Position numbers and translations under genes: made by a program. A stretch of DNA of 64,000 nt from Pseudomonas guariconensis. GTDB taxonomy: Bacteria > Pseudomonadota > Gammaproteobacteria > Pseudomonadales > Pseudomonadaceae. Below are positions 43,961 through 54,839 of this stretch, in pieces. Every line of letters begins with the position of its first letter. Positions within the stretch are counted from its first letter, which is position 1. Where the stretch lies: the NCBI RefSeq assembly GCF_015680235.1, contig NZ_JADLJL010000011.1:1-64000 (forward strand), in the 5' to 3' direction. The notes beneath the pieces are model-generated. The model did not search any database. It was given only the letters and a program-made list of their open reading frames with translations, and was not told where the DNA came from.

Positions 43961-45002
43961 CCGAACTGGAACTGTTAGGCCCGAGGGCGTCGGGCGAGCC
44001 CCTCGGCCAGGCTGTATTGAAAGCCGTCGCCGAAGATTTCCAGGTCGATGAAGTACTGGACATTCCACTTTCCGGTCAAGGCGAGCACCTCTGGCTATGG
44101 GTCGAGAAGCGTGACCTGAACACCGAAGAGGCCGCCCGTCGCCTGGCCCGTGCTGCAGGCGTGCCGGTGCGTGCCATCAGCTATGCAGGGCTCAAGGATC
44201 GTCAGGCCCTGACCCGCCAATGGTTCAGCCTGCACCTGCCGGGCAAGGCCGACCCCGATCTGTCGCGCGCTGAAGACGCCAACCTGAGCGTGCTCAAGCA
44301 GGTGCGACACCAGCGCAAGCTGCAGCGCGGCGCCCATTCGGCCAATGGCTTCACCTTGCGTCTTACCGCCCTGCGTGCCGACCATGACGCCCTCGACGCG
44401 CGCCTGGCCCTGCTGAAAACCCAGGGCGTGCCGAACTACTTTGGCAGCCAGCGTTTCGGCCATGCCGGCGGCAATGTGCATGATGCGCAGGACTGGGCGG
44501 CCCGCAAGGTATTGCCCGAGCAGCGCAATGTTCGTTCGCGGCTGTTGTCGGCCGGGCGCAGCTACCTGTTCAACCAGGTACTGGCTGCCAGGGTCGCCGA
44601 GGGTACCTGGAACAAGGCGCAGGTCGGGGACCTGTTGGCCTTCACGGACAGTCGTAGCTTTTTTCCTGCTGGCGACAAGGAAATTTCTGATCCTCGTTTG
44701 TCGATTCTCGACTTGCATCCTACTGGCCCGTTGTGGGGCGAAGGCCCTACGCCGGCCTGCGGCCCAGTATTCACGCTGGAATCAGGCGTCGGCGAACAGC
44801 ACGTGGCGCTGTGCCAGTGGCTGGCGCAAGCGGGCATGAGTCACGAACGGCGTATCCTGCGGCTCCCTATTGGCGAGCTGACGTGGCATTATCCCGAGCC
44901 TGATATCCTGCAACTGGAATTCGTCCTTCCGGCCGGATGCTTCGCCACCGTGGTGGTGCGCGAGCTCGTCGATCTGGTGCCGGCAGGGCAGACGGACAGC
45001 CC

Positions 45003-45015
<13 letters not shown>
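43957..45015 (+). CDS. truD: tRNA pseudouridine(13) synthase
   Basis: A 352-residue pseudouridine synthase for U13 of tRNA(Glu). The catalytic Asp is D81 in [13 protein letters not shown]. The TRUD insertion domain and the NYFGSQRFG motif follow. It overlaps ispF by 4 and surE by 13 bases, giving a tightly coupled ispF-truD-surE-pcm chain. Confidence 0.95.
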
Positions 45016-46429
<1,414 letters not shown>

Positions 46430-46613
46430 GGGCGCACGGAATATTTACGGCATCGACGAATTCTTCTGCCGCGCCCCTGTCTATCGTGCGGGGTTTCGCC
46501 AGTCTTGTCGTGGCACCTGAGCCGGCACCCCAAGGCGTGTCGGCTCGTTTATAATTGCAACAATATTGCATTTCGTATCGTCATATCGTTTCGGCACCAT
46601 GAGGGGAGCGCGG

Positions 46614-47468
46614 GTGGGGCACACAATCATGCGGCAACGCAAGGATCAGTCGTTTTTCAGGCTACTGGTGATTGCCCTGGCCATGGCCACATCGCTGGCT
46701 GGTTGCTCCAGCACCAGTTCCAACAATGCGCGCGTGGTCGATCGCAACAATACGGTGCCCAAGCGCCCCACCGTGACGTCCGGGCAATATGTGGTCAAGC
46801 CCGGCGACACCCTGTACTCCATCGCCTTCCGCTACGGCTGGGACTACAAGGAGCTGGCCGCGCGCAACAACATCGCCGCGCCCTATACCATTCGCCCCGG
46901 CCAGGCCATCCGCTTCAGCAGTGGTTCAACTGGCACGACACGAGTGGTCTCGAGCCCTTCCTCGTCCAGCAGGACCACCGTTACTCGCCGCCCGGTGGGC
47001 ACCCCGGCCACGCCGCCTGCGAACAATCGGCCTGCCACGTCGGCCCCCGCGACGCCGGCACCTGTGGTTACCCAGGTGCCTGCTGCAGAGCGCTCGGTGG
47101 GTGGATGGACCTGGCCGGCCAATGGCGTCCTGATTGGAAAATTCGCTTCAAACGGTAGTTTGAATAAAGGCATTGATATCGCCGGTAATTTGGGACAGCC
47201 TGTTTTTGCTGCGTCTGGTGGTTCAGTGGTGTACGCCGGGAGTGGCTTGAGGGGCTACGGCGAGCTGATCATCATCAAGCACAGCGATACCTACGTCAGT
47301 GCCTACGGTCATAACCGCAGGCTTTTGGTTCGGGAGGGACAGCAGGTCAAGGCAGGGCAGACGATCGCTGAAATGGGGTCAACGGGCACTGATCGGGTGA
47401 AGCTGCATTTCGAGATTCGCCGTCAGGGCAAACCCGTCGATCCGCTCCAGTTCCTGCCACGTCGTTGA
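46614..47468 (+). CDS. nlpD: LysM/M23-domain lipoprotein NlpD (amidase activator)
   Basis: About 284 residues. A signal peptide ends in the lipobox LAGC, so the mature protein is a lipoprotein. A LysM domain (YVVKPGDTLYSIAFRYGW) and a Pro/Ser/Thr-rich linker lead to a C-terminal M23 (LytM) domain. The zinc-binding residues are degenerate: the family HxGIDI is NKGIDI and the terminal HxH is LHF. Like E. coli NlpD it should activate an amidase (AmiC) rather than cut peptidoglycan itself. The start is uncertain: GTG 46614 has AGGGGAG 5 nt upstream, and ATG 46629 is the alternative. In related bacteria the main rpoS promoter lies inside nlpD. Confidence 0.93.
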   Translation: MGHTIMRQRKDQSFFRLLVIALAMATSLAGCSSTSSNNARVVDRNNTVPKRPTVTSGQYVVKPGDTLYSIAFRYGWDYKELAARNNIAAPYTIRPGQAIRFSSGSTGTTRVVSSPSSSSRTTVTRRPVGTPATPPANNRPATSAPATPAPVVTQVPAAERSVGGWTWPANGVLIGKFASNGSLNKGIDIAGNLGQPVFAASGGSVVYAGSGLRGYGELIIIKHSDTYVSAYGHNRRLLVREGQQVKAGQTIAEMGSTGTDRVKLHFEIRRQGKPVDPLQFLPRR

Positions 47469-47576
47469 TCTTTGCCCCGGCCTGTTCCCGCTGACGTAGA
47501 GGGGACAGGCTCCAGCGCTGCCAGGGAAACAGGTGCCGCTCGAGCCTGAGTTCGAACTCAGCAAAGGACTATAACA

Positions 47577-48584
47577 ATGGCTCTCAGCAAAGAAGTGCCG
47601 GAGTTTGACATCGACGATGACCTCCTTCTGATGGAGACGGGCATCGTTTTGGAAACGGATGTGGTGTCAGACGAACCTGCTGTACCTTCGGTTCGGACCA
47701 GGGCTAAACAAGGCTCATCGCTCAAGCAACACAAATACATCGATTACAGCCGGGCGCTCGATGCCACCCAGCTGTATCTCAACGAGATCGGTTTCTCCCC
47801 GCTGCTTTCTCCCGAAGAGGAAGTGCACTATGCGCGCCTGTCGCAGAAAGGGGACCCGGCCGGTCGCAAGCGCATGATCGAGAGCAACTTGCGCTTGGTG
47901 GTCAAGATCGCTCGTCGTTACGTCAACCGTGGCCTGTCGCTGCTCGACTTGATCGAGGAGGGCAACTTGGGGTTGATCCGCGCAGTGGAGAAATTCGACC
48001 CGGAGCGTGGTTTCCGCTTCTCGACCTACGCCACTTGGTGGATCCGCCAGACCATCGAGCGGGCGATCATGAACCAGACCCGCACCATTCGCCTGCCGAT
48101 CCACGTGGTGAAGGAACTCAACGTCTACCTGCGCGCCGCACGGGAGCTGACCCAAAAGCTCGACCACGAGCCTTCTCCGGAAGAAATCGCCAACCTGTTG
48201 GAAAAACCGGTCGCGGAGGTCAAGCGCATGCTTGGGCTCAACGAACGGGTTTCCTCGGTGGACGTCTCGCTCGGTCCAGACTCCGACAAGACCCTGCTGG
48301 ACACCCTGACGGACGATCGCCCTACCGACCCTTGCGAGTTGCTGCAGGATGATGACCTTTCCCAGAGCATCGACCAGTGGCTGGGCGAGCTGACCGACAA
48401 GCAGCGCGAAGTGGTGGTACGCCGCTTCGGGCTACGCGGGCATGAGAGCAGCACCTTGGAGGATGTTGGCCTGGAAATCGGACTGACCCGTGAGCGGGTG
48501 CGGCAGATCCAGGTCGAGGGGCTCAAGCGCCTGCGCGAGATCCTCGAGAAGAATGGGCTCTCCAGCGAGTCCCTGTTCCAGTAA
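47577..48584 (+). CDS. rpoS: RNA polymerase sigma factor RpoS (sigma-38)
   Basis: A 335-residue stationary-phase and stress sigma factor. Regions 1.2 to 4.2 are complete: region 2 with [17 protein letters not shown] and [11 protein letters not shown], and region 4 with the HTH near residues 290-320 ([20 protein letters not shown]). The family-typical acidic N terminus is present. It is followed by a strong terminator and the rsmZ small RNA, which links RpoS to the Gac/Rsm system. Confidence 0.98.
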   Translation: MALSKEVPEFDIDDDLLLMETGIVLETDVVSDEPAVPSVRTRAKQGSSLKQHKYIDYSRALDATQLYLNEIGFSPLLSPEEEVHYARLSQKGDPAGRKRMIESNLRLVVKIARRYVNRGLSLLDLIEEGNLGLIRAVEKFDPERGFRFSTYATWWIRQTIERAIMNQTRTIRLPIHVVKELNVYLRAARELTQKLDHEPSPEEIANLLEKPVAEVKRMLGLNERVSSVDVSLGPDSDKTLLDTLTDDRPTDPCELLQDDDLSQSIDQWLGELTDKQREVVVRRFGLRGHESSTLEDVGLEIGLTRERVRQIQVEGLKRLREILEKNGLSSESLFQ

Positions 48585-48600
48585 GCGCAGCTGCTTCGAC

Positions 48601-48630
48601 AAACGCCCCGACGACCTCGGGGCGTTTTTG
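48601..48630 (+). terminator. Intrinsic terminator of rpoS
   Basis: AAACGCCCCG and CGGGGCGTTT form a 10-bp stem around a short loop, followed by TTTTG. It lies 16 bases after the rpoS stop. Confidence 0.9.
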
Positions 48631-48674
48631 TTTGTGAGCACCCATGTTTATTCCGCTACCGTTGTGGCATTGCT

Positions 48675-48692
48675 TGTAAGCGTTTACTTACT
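48675..48692 (+). promoter_or_regulatory. GacA-box (upstream activating sequence) of rsmZ
   Basis: TGTAAG-N6-CTTACT matches the GacA consensus TGTAAGN6CTTACA at 11 of 12 fixed positions. It lies about 190 bases before the rsmZ start, the distance known for rsmZ/rsmY genes of Pseudomonas. Control by the GacS/GacA system is therefore well supported. Confidence 0.85.
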
Positions 48693-48866
48693 TGTTGTGT
48701 AGGAATTTCCTGTAGGGATCAGTAAATCATTGTCGTTTCCATCCCATCGATAATCCTAACTTTATGATAGTTAAGACTTTTTTGGATGTGAAAATGTGTG
48801 TCCACTGAATTGTTTTGAGAGGTTTGACGCTTGCTCGCCAAACTGGAATGGCTAGTATTCGAACTG

Positions 48867-48998
48867 TGTCGACGGACTGACACAGGCTTTCAAGGATGAA
48901 GGTCAGGGACATCGCAAGACGCGATTCATCAGGACGATGATTGGGACAAGCAGGGACTACGGAAAAAATGTGGGCGGGTCAAACCGCCCCTTTTTTTG
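48867..48998 (+). ncRNA. rsmZ: Small RNA RsmZ
   Basis: Located between rpoS and fdxA, the conserved rsmZ position. The transcript begins TGTCGACGGA, carries about seven GGA motifs (for example AAGGATGA, CAGGGACA, ATCAGGACGAT in a hairpin loop, GCAGGGAC) and ends in a terminator (GGGCGG-GTCAAA-CCGCCC then T7). The GGA motifs bind and titrate RsmA/RsmE, freeing target mRNAs from repression. A possible promoter is TTGCTC (48831-48836) with TAGTAT (48853-48858), 16 bases apart. Exact ends are estimated by comparison with known RsmZ. Confidence 0.9.
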
Positions 48999-49032
48999 CC
49001 TGTAGAAAAGTCGAATGCCCCACGCCACCTTG

Positions 49033-49162
49033 TAGGAGCGGCCTTGTGCCGCGATCGGCTGCGCAGCAGGCGTTCAAGCCTGCGCGCACGATTTACCTGG
49101 TGTATCGAGGTCGCTGATTTTACGGCTGCTACGCAGCCGATCGCGGCACAAGGCCGCTCCTA
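49033..49162. repeat. 31-bp perfect inverted repeat of two REP units with a 68-base spacer
   Basis: 49033-49063 is the exact reverse complement of 49132-49162 (cores TAGGAGCGGCCTTGTGCCGCG and its complement). The spacer has a weaker internal pairing. It lies between convergent rsmZ and fdxA and shares its core with the 33.5-kb repeat. Confidence 0.9.
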
Positions 49163-49195
49163 TAAGGGTGAGGCCTGCCACGTGATTCGCAGGCA

Positions 49196-49222
49196 ATAAA
49201 AAAGGCCCTTTCGGGCCTTCTT
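49196..49222 (-). terminator. Intrinsic terminator of fdxA
   Basis: Read on the minus strand, AAGGCCCGAAAGGGCCTTTTTT forms an 8-bp stem with a GAAA-type loop and a T-run, 14 bases after the fdxA stop. Confidence 0.9.
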
Positions 49223-49235
49223 CAGGTTCGGACGC

Positions 49236-49559
49236 TTAGCGTTCCAGATCCGCAATCTTGCCAGGCTTACCATCCCACTCTTCGGCGTCAGGCAGCGGGT
49301 CCTTGCGCTCGGTGATGTTCGGCCAGATCTCCGCCAGTTCTGCGTTCAGCTCGAGGAAGTTCTCCATGCCCGCAGGCACTTCGTCTTCCGAGAAGATGGC
49401 TTGGGCTGGGCATTCCGGCTCACACAGGGCGCAGTCGATGCACTCGTCCGGGTGAATCACCAGGAAGTTCGGGCCTTCGTAGAAGCAGTCCACCGGACAG
49501 ACTTCCACGCAGTCGGTGTATTTGCATTTGATGCAGTTGTCGGTGACGACGAAGGTCAT
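49236..49559 (-). CDS. fdxA: Ferredoxin FdxA with a 3Fe-4S and a 4Fe-4S cluster
   Basis: A 107-residue seven-iron ferredoxin of the Azotobacter FdI type. The cysteine pattern C9, C17, C21, C25 and C40, C43, C46, C50 (with an additional C12) fits one 3Fe-4S and one 4Fe-4S cluster. The C-terminal extension after residue 57 is typical of this class. It is a low-potential electron carrier; partners are not evident here. It is the standard neighbour of rsmZ and mutS. Confidence 0.96.
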   Translation of the reverse strand: MTFVVTDNCIKCKYTDCVEVCPVDCFYEGPNFLVIHPDECIDCALCEPECPAQAIFSEDEVPAGMENFLELNAELAEIWPNITERKDPLPDAEEWDGKPGKIADLER

Positions 49560-49700
49560 TTCTAGTTCTCTCCTCAGGCGACGGCGGCGGCCCTTCCTCT
49601 AACGGGCCGCGCGGTTTACAGGCAGTTGGCTGCAGGCCAGGCTAATAACCTGCAGCACCGGCAAACCGCGGCGGATTCTACCAGCTTGTTGTGGGCGCCG

Positions 49701-52271
49701 TTATAACAGGTTTTTCAGTTGATATAGCGTTTCGATAGCTTGGCGTGGCGTCATGTCGTCCAGGTCCAGCTTGCCCAGCTTCTCGATGGCTGGGTGGGGC
49801 AGGCTGGCGAACAGGTCGCTCTGGTGCGGCACTTGCGGCTCGCCCTTGGCGACCCTGACCGGTTGCTCATGGGGCAGGCTGGCGGTTTCCAGGCGGCCCA
49901 GGTGCTCGCGAGCACGTTGGATCACCGGCGCCGGCACGCCAGCCAGTTGCGCCACGGCCAGGCCGTAGCTCTGGCTGGCAGGGCCGGGCAGTACATGGTG
50001 CAGGAAGACGATGCGTTCGTTGTGTTCAGTGGCGTTCAAATGCACGTTGGCTACCAGCGGCTCGCTCTCCGGCAGCACGGTCAGCTCGAAGTAGTGCGTG
50101 GCGAACAGCGTGTAGGCGCGCAGCTGGGCCAGACGCTCGGCGGCGGCCCAGGCCAGCGACAGGCCGTCGAAGGTACTGGTACCGCGACCGACTTCATCCA
50201 TCAGCACCAGGCTGCGGTCGGTGGCGTTGTGCAGGATGTTGGCGGTTTCGCTCATCTCGACCATGAAGGTCGAGCGCCCGCCGGCCAAGTCGTCGCTCGA
50301 GCCGATACGGGTGAAGATACGATCGACCAGCGACAATTCGCAGCGCGCTGCAGGGACGAAGCTGCCGATATGCGCCATCAGCACGATCAGTGCGGTCTGG
50401 CGCATGTAGGTGGACTTACCGCCCATGTTCGGGCCGGTGATGATCAACATCCGCGTGTTGTTGTCCAGCGCCAGGTCGTTGGCCACGAACGGCGTGGTCA
50501 GCACCTGCTCGACCACCGGATGACGGCCTTGGTCGATGCGCAGGCAAGGCTCGTCGACGAAGGTCGGGCAGTTGAGGTCCAGGTTCAGGGCGCGCTCGGC
50601 CAGGTTGCTCAGCACATCCAGCTCGGCCAGGGCGGCTGCGCTGTCCTGCAGCGGCGCCAGGTGGCCGATCAGAGTCTCGAGCAAGGCGTCGTAGAGCATC
50701 TTCTCGCGAGCCAGGGCGCGGCTCTTTGCCGACAACGCCTTGTCCTCGAAGGCCTTGAGCTCGGGGGTAATGAAGCGCTCGGCACCCTTGAGGGTCTGCC
50801 GGCGGATGTAGTCGCCCGGCGCCTGCTCGGCCTGTTTGGTGGGTAGCTCGATGTAGTAGCCGTGTACACGGTTGTAGCCGACTTTGAGGTTGGCCAGGCC
50901 CGTGCGGGCTTTTTCCCGGGCTTCCAGGTCGATGAGGAACTGGCCGGCGTTCTCGCTCATGGCCAGCAGCTCGTCCAGCTCGCTGTCGTAGCCGGCCTTG
51001 AGTACGCCGCCGTCGCGGATCACCGCCGGCGGGTTGTCGATGATCGCCCGCTCCAGCAGGCTGGCCAGTTCCGGGTAGGTACCGGTGATCGCCGCCAGGC
51101 GTGCCAGGTGCGGAGCTTCGAGCTCGGCCATGGCGTTCTGCAGCTCGGGCAGGGCGCCCAGGGCATCGCGCAGGCGGGCAAGGTCACGCGGGCGGGCGTT
51201 GCGCAGGCCGATACGGGCCAGGATGCGCTCGATATCGCCGATTTCCTTGAGCTGCGGTTGCAGCTTTTCGAAGCGGTAGCCATCGAGCAGGCAGCGGATC
51301 GAGTCCTGGCGTGCCTTGAGCACTTTCAGGTCGCGCAGCGGGCGGTTCAGCCAGCGGGTCAGCAGGCGGCTGGCCATGGCGGTCTGGCAACGGTCGATGA
51401 CCGATTGCAGGGTGTTGTCGTGGCCACCGGCTAGGTTGACGTCCAGTTCCAGGTTGCGACGGCTGGCGCCGTCCAGGATCACCGTGTCGTCCATGCGCTC
51501 ATGGCGCAGGCTGCGCAGGTGCGGCAGGGTGGTGCGCTGGGTTTCCTTGGCGTAGGTCAGCAGGCAGCCGGCGGCGCCGATGGCCAGGGTCAGCTTGTCG
51601 CAGCCAAAGCCCTTGAGGTCCTGAGTCGCGAACTGCTGGCACAGGCTCTTGCGTGCCGAGTCGCGGTCGAAATCCCACGGCGCGCGGCGGCGGCACCCCG
51701 GGCGCTTCTCCGCCGGCAGGCCCTGGGGCCAGTCGTCGGGGATCAACAGTTCCACCGGGTTGATGCGCTCGAGCTCGGCCAGCAGGTTTTCCCAGCCCTT
51801 GATTTCCTGGACGGTGAAATTGCCGCTGGTGATATCCAGCACCGCCAGGCCGAACAGACGCTCATCGCCCAGCAGCGCGGCGATCAAGTTGTCGCGGCGC
51901 TCGTCGAGCAGGGCTTCGTCGCTGACCGTGCCGGGGGTGATGATCCGCACCACCTGGCGCTCCACCGGCCCCTTGCTGGTGGCCGGGTCGCCGATCTGCT
52001 CGCAGATCACCACCGACTCGCCCAGCTTGACCAGCTTGGCCAGGTAACCTTCCACCGAATGGAAGGGGATCCCGCACATGGGGATCGACTGGCCGGCGGA
52101 CTGGCCACGGGCGGTCAGGGTGATATCCAGCAGTTTGGCGGCTTTCTTCGCGTCTTCGTAGAAGATCTCGTAGAAATCGCCCATGCGGTAGAACATCAGC
52201 TGGTCTGGGTGCTGGTTCTTCAGCTTCCAGTACTGCTGCATCATTGGTGTGTGTGCGGAAAGGTCAGACAT
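49701..52271 (-). CDS. mutS: DNA mismatch repair protein MutS
   Basis: An 856-residue mismatch sensor. The mismatch-probing Phe-x-Glu motif GDFYE is at 31-35, the Walker [10 protein letters not shown] is near 607-615, and the ABC signature (STFMVEM) and [12 protein letters not shown]alker B follow. A C-terminal beta-clamp/tetramer region is present. Full length and apparently functional. It marks the left border of the accessory region that ends at cinA. Confidence 0.98.
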   Translation of the reverse strand: MSDLSAHTPMMQQYWKLKNQHPDQLMFYRMGDFYEIFYEDAKKAAKLLDITLTARGQSAGQSIPMCGIPFHSVEGYLAKLVKLGESVVICEQIGDPATSKGPVERQVVRIITPGTVSDEALLDERRDNLIAALLGDERLFGLAVLDITSGNFTVQEIKGWENLLAELERINPVELLIPDDWPQGLPAEKRPGCRRRAPWDFDRDSARKSLCQQFATQDLKGFGCDKLTLAIGAAGCLLTYAKETQRTTLPHLRSLRHERMDDTVILDGASRRNLELDVNLAGGHDNTLQSVIDRCQTAMASRLLTRWLNRPLRDLKVLKARQDSIRCLLDGYRFEKLQPQLKEIGDIERILARIGLRNARPRDLARLRDALGALPELQNAMAELEAPHLARLAAITGTYPELASLLERAIIDNPPAVIRDGGVLKAGYDSELDELLAMSENAGQFLIDLEAREKARTGLANLKVGYNRVHGYYIELPTKQAEQAPGDYIRRQTLKGAERFITPELKAFEDKALSAKSRALAREKMLYDALLETLIGHLAPLQDSAAALAELDVLSNLAERALNLDLNCPTFVDEPCLRIDQGRHPVVEQVLTTPFVANDLALDNNTRMLIITGPNMGGKSTYMRQTALIVLMAHIGSFVPAARCELSLVDRIFTRIGSSDDLAGGRSTFMVEMSETANILHNATDRSLVLMDEVGRGTSTFDGLSLAWAAAERLAQLRAYTLFATHYFELTVLPESEPLVANVHLNATEHNERIVFLHHVLPGPASQSYGLAVAQLAGVPAPVIQRAREHLGRLETASLPHEQPVRVAKGEPQVPHQSDLFASLPHPAIEKLGKLDLDDMTPRQAIETLYQLKNLL

Positions 52272-52416
52272 TCAAGGCCTTGAAGCTGTGCGTCTCAGAC
52301 AAAATGCGAAACGCCCAAGTCTACAGGTTCTTGCCTGCCGGGCACAGGCGCCCAGGCCACTTCGTTGGTCGCCGCAGCGGCCCTGCCCCGCGCAGCTGGG
52401 CGCGGGGCAGGGGCGT

Positions 52417-53217
52417 TCAGTTGCGTTGCCAGACCACCGGGAACCAGTCTTCGCGCATGCGCTCGCCGTCGCGCAGGTTGATGCCGGGGAAGGGCGGCGA
52501 TGTGCGACCGGGGCGTTGCACGTAGCGCACGTCGTCGCCTAGAAAGCGGGTGGAGAAGGCGCGGCGCCTGCCGGTGCCGGTGTTGCCGGCTGCGCCGTGC
52601 ACGGTGCGGAAGTCGAAGACGATGGCGTCGCCTGGCTCCAGTTCCGGCGACAGGATCTGGTATTCGCCGTTCTCTACGTCCGGCATGTCCATGTACAGGT
52701 TCTGGCCGTCGGCGTCGGTGGCGCCGTAGAAGTCCTGGTTGCTGGCCCAGCGCTTGGGGCGAACCGGCTTGGGCCAGCGGTGCGAGCCAAGCACCACGCT
52801 CAGGGTGTTGTGGCGGGTGACCGGGTCCAGGGGGATCCAGTAGCTGGCGGTCTGCAGGCCCTCGACGCAATAGTAGGGCAAGTCCTGGTGCCAGGGAGTG
52901 GGCTTGGCGGTGCCGGGCTCCTTGACCAGGATGTGGTCGTGGAACACCTGCACCTGCTGGGCGCCCATCAGTTCGCCAGCCAGGCCGGCGGCAGGCGAGT
53001 TGAGCACGAAGTCGGTGAATGCGGGGATGCGCTGCCAATTGCAGTAGTCCTCGAAGAACCGCCCGCCCTCGCCGGAGCCGACGTTCTCGATGGCGAAGGC
53101 GCTGGGTTCGGCCAGGTTCTGCTCGAAGCCTTCGCGCAGGCGTTCGATCCAGTCCTTGAACACGCCACGCAGGATCACTGCGCCGTCGCGCTGATAGTCT
53201 TCGATGTGGGGATTCAT
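52417..53217 (-). CDS. Phytanoyl-CoA dioxygenase (PhyH) family 2-oxoglutarate/Fe(II) oxygenase
   Basis: A 266-residue non-haem iron oxygenase. The HxD iron motif is in WHQDLPYY (about 116-123), the distal His is in RTVHGAAGN (about 205-213), and the 2-oxoglutarate Arg follows in the RRRAFSTRF segment. These support an active hydroxylase. The substrate is unknown; PhyH members act on fatty acyl, amino-acid and secondary-metabolite substrates. It is divergent from an amino-acid permease, so hydroxylation of an imported amino acid or derivative is a reasonable guess only. Confidence 0.85.
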   Translation of the reverse strand: MNPHIEDYQRDGAVILRGVFKDWIERLREGFEQNLAEPSAFAIENVGSGEGGRFFEDYCNWQRIPAFTDFVLNSPAAGLAGELMGAQQVQVFHDHILVKEPGTAKPTPWHQDLPYYCVEGLQTASYWIPLDPVTRHNTLSVVLGSHRWPKPVRPKRWASNQDFYGATDADGQNLYMDMPDVENGEYQILSPELEPGDAIVFDFRTVHGAAGNTGTGRRRAFSTRFLGDDVRYVQRPGRTSPPFPGINLRDGERMREDWFPVVWQRN

Positions 53218-53452
53218 GGGGCAGCCCTCTCATTGTTGTTGTCGTGGCACCAGCATCGGATGCCGGCGAGGGCCGGGTAAATCACAGAATTCCTATTCGT
53301 CACTATAGCTATTCTGTATGCCCCGCCTTGTTGTCTTGCCTTTCGATTGGCCGGTTAATAGCCCTGCGCCCTGCGGTTTCCGGGCCTTGCGTGAACCCTT
53401 CCACGGCAGCGCGACTGCCGGCCAAGAACAAGAACAACGAGGAGTCCCTGGG
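53218..53452. promoter_or_regulatory. Divergent promoter region with a candidate operator between the dioxygenase and permease genes
   Basis: ACAGAAT (53284-53290) and ATTCTGT (53311-53317) form an inverted repeat with 20 bases between, in a locally AT-rich stretch (CTATTCGTCACTATAGCTATTC). It is a plausible binding site for the LysR protein encoded at 54840-55736. No gene is present. GAGG at about 53440 precedes the permease ATG. Confidence 0.45.
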
Positions 53453-54838
53453 ATGAACGACCACAACAACCTGCGACGGGGCCTGAGTACCCGGCATATC
53501 CGCTTCATGGCGCTGGGCTCGGCGATCGGCACGGGGCTGTTCTATGGCTCGGCGTCGGCGATCAAGCTGGCCGGGCCATCGGTGCTGTTGGCCTACCTGA
53601 TCGGCGGTGCGGCCATCTACATGATGATGCGCGCCCTCGGCGAGATGGCCGTGCGCAACCCGGTGTCCGGCTCGTTCGGGCAGTACACCAGCCAGTACCT
53701 GGGGCGCTACCTGGGGTTTCTCACCGGTTGGAGCTATGCGTTTTCCATGCTGGTGGTGTGCCTGGCGGACGTCACCGCCTTCGGCGTCTACATGGGCCTG
53801 TGGTTCCCCGATACCCCGCGCTGGATCTGGGTGCTGGGCATCGTCTGCTTCATCGGCGCGCTGAACCTGTGCAGCGTCAAGGTGTTCGGTGAAATGGAGT
53901 TCTGGCTGTCGCTGCTCAAGGTCACTGCGATCATTGCGATGATCCTGGCAGGCGGCGCGGTGCTGCTGTTCGGCATCCAGCTGGGCAATGGCGCCGAGAC
54001 CGTCACCGGGCTGTCCAACCTGTGGAGCCACGGCGGGTTCTTCCCCAACGGCGTCGGCGGGATGATCGCCTCCTTCACGGTGGTGATGTTCGCCTTCGGC
54101 GGCGTCGAGATGATCGGTATCACCGCCGGCGAAGCCAAGGACCCCAAGCGTGTGCTGCCCAAGGCGATCAATTCGGTGCCGCTGCGCATCCTGCTGTTCT
54201 ACGTGCTGACCTTGGTCGTGCTGATGGCCCTCTATCCTTGGACCAACATCGGCAGCCAGGGTAGCCCGTTCGTGCAGATCTTCAGTGGCCTGGGCATCGG
54301 CTCGGCGGCGACCCTGCTCAATATCGTGGTGATCTCGGCGGCGGTTTCGGCGATCAACAGCGATATCTTCAGCGCCGGGCGCATGATGTACGGCATGGCC
54401 CAGAACGGCCAGGCTCCTTCGGGGTTCTCGCGTCTGTCGCGTTTCGGCGTGCCGTGGATGACCGTGGTGGTGATGGGCGTTGCCCTGCTGCTGGGCGTGG
54501 TGCTCAACTACCTGGCGCCGGAGAACCTGTTCCTGATCCTGGCCGCCGTGGTGACCTTCTCGATCGTCTGGGTGTGGCTGATGATCCTGCTTTCCCAGGT
54601 GGCCATGCGTCGTGGCATGAGCCGCGAGGAAATCGCCGCGCTGGACTTCCCAGTGCCACTGTGGCCGGTGGGGCCAGCCTTGGCCATCGTGTTCATGCTG
54701 TTCGTCTTCGGGGTGCTGGGCTGGTTCCCAGACAGCCGCACGGCGATGTACGTGGGCCTTGGCTGGTTGGCGCTGCTGTCGGTGGGCTACTGGCTGTGGG
54801 GGGCGCGCCAGCCGCGCCCGGCGCCGGTCAGCGCCTGA
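53453..54838 (+). CDS. Amino-acid permease of the APC superfamily (AAT family, ProY-like)
   Basis: A 461-residue transporter with 12 predicted membrane spans. The first-span motif [13 protein letters not shown] (about 23-35), the ALGEMA motif before span 3, and the span 6 motif [16 protein letters not shown] (about 215-230) are typical of the AAT family of proton-coupled amino-acid carriers. The long frame starts earlier, but GAGG before ATG 53453 and the normal N terminus fix this start. Substrate unknown; the ProY and aromatic-permease branches look closest. Confidence 0.88.
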   Translation: MNDHNNLRRGLSTRHIRFMALGSAIGTGLFYGSASAIKLAGPSVLLAYLIGGAAIYMMMRALGEMAVRNPVSGSFGQYTSQYLGRYLGFLTGWSYAFSMLVVCLADVTAFGVYMGLWFPDTPRWIWVLGIVCFIGALNLCSVKVFGEMEFWLSLLKVTAIIAMILAGGAVLLFGIQLGNGAETVTGLSNLWSHGGFFPNGVGGMIASFTVVMFAFGGVEMIGITAGEAKDPKRVLPKAINSVPLRILLFYVLTLVVLMALYPWTNIGSQGSPFVQIFSGLGIGSAATLLNIVVISAAVSAINSDIFSAGRMMYGMAQNGQAPSGFSRLSRFGVPWMTVVVMGVALLLGVVLNYLAPENLFLILAAVVTFSIVWVWLMILLSQVAMRRGMSREEIAALDFPVPLWPVGPALAIVFMLFVFGVLGWFPDSRTAMYVGLGWLALLSVGYWLWGARQPRPAPVSA

Positions 54839-54839
54839 T

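Noticed and set aside
46614..47468. Active M23 metallopeptidase
   Set aside because: Zinc ligands are missing, as in NlpD.
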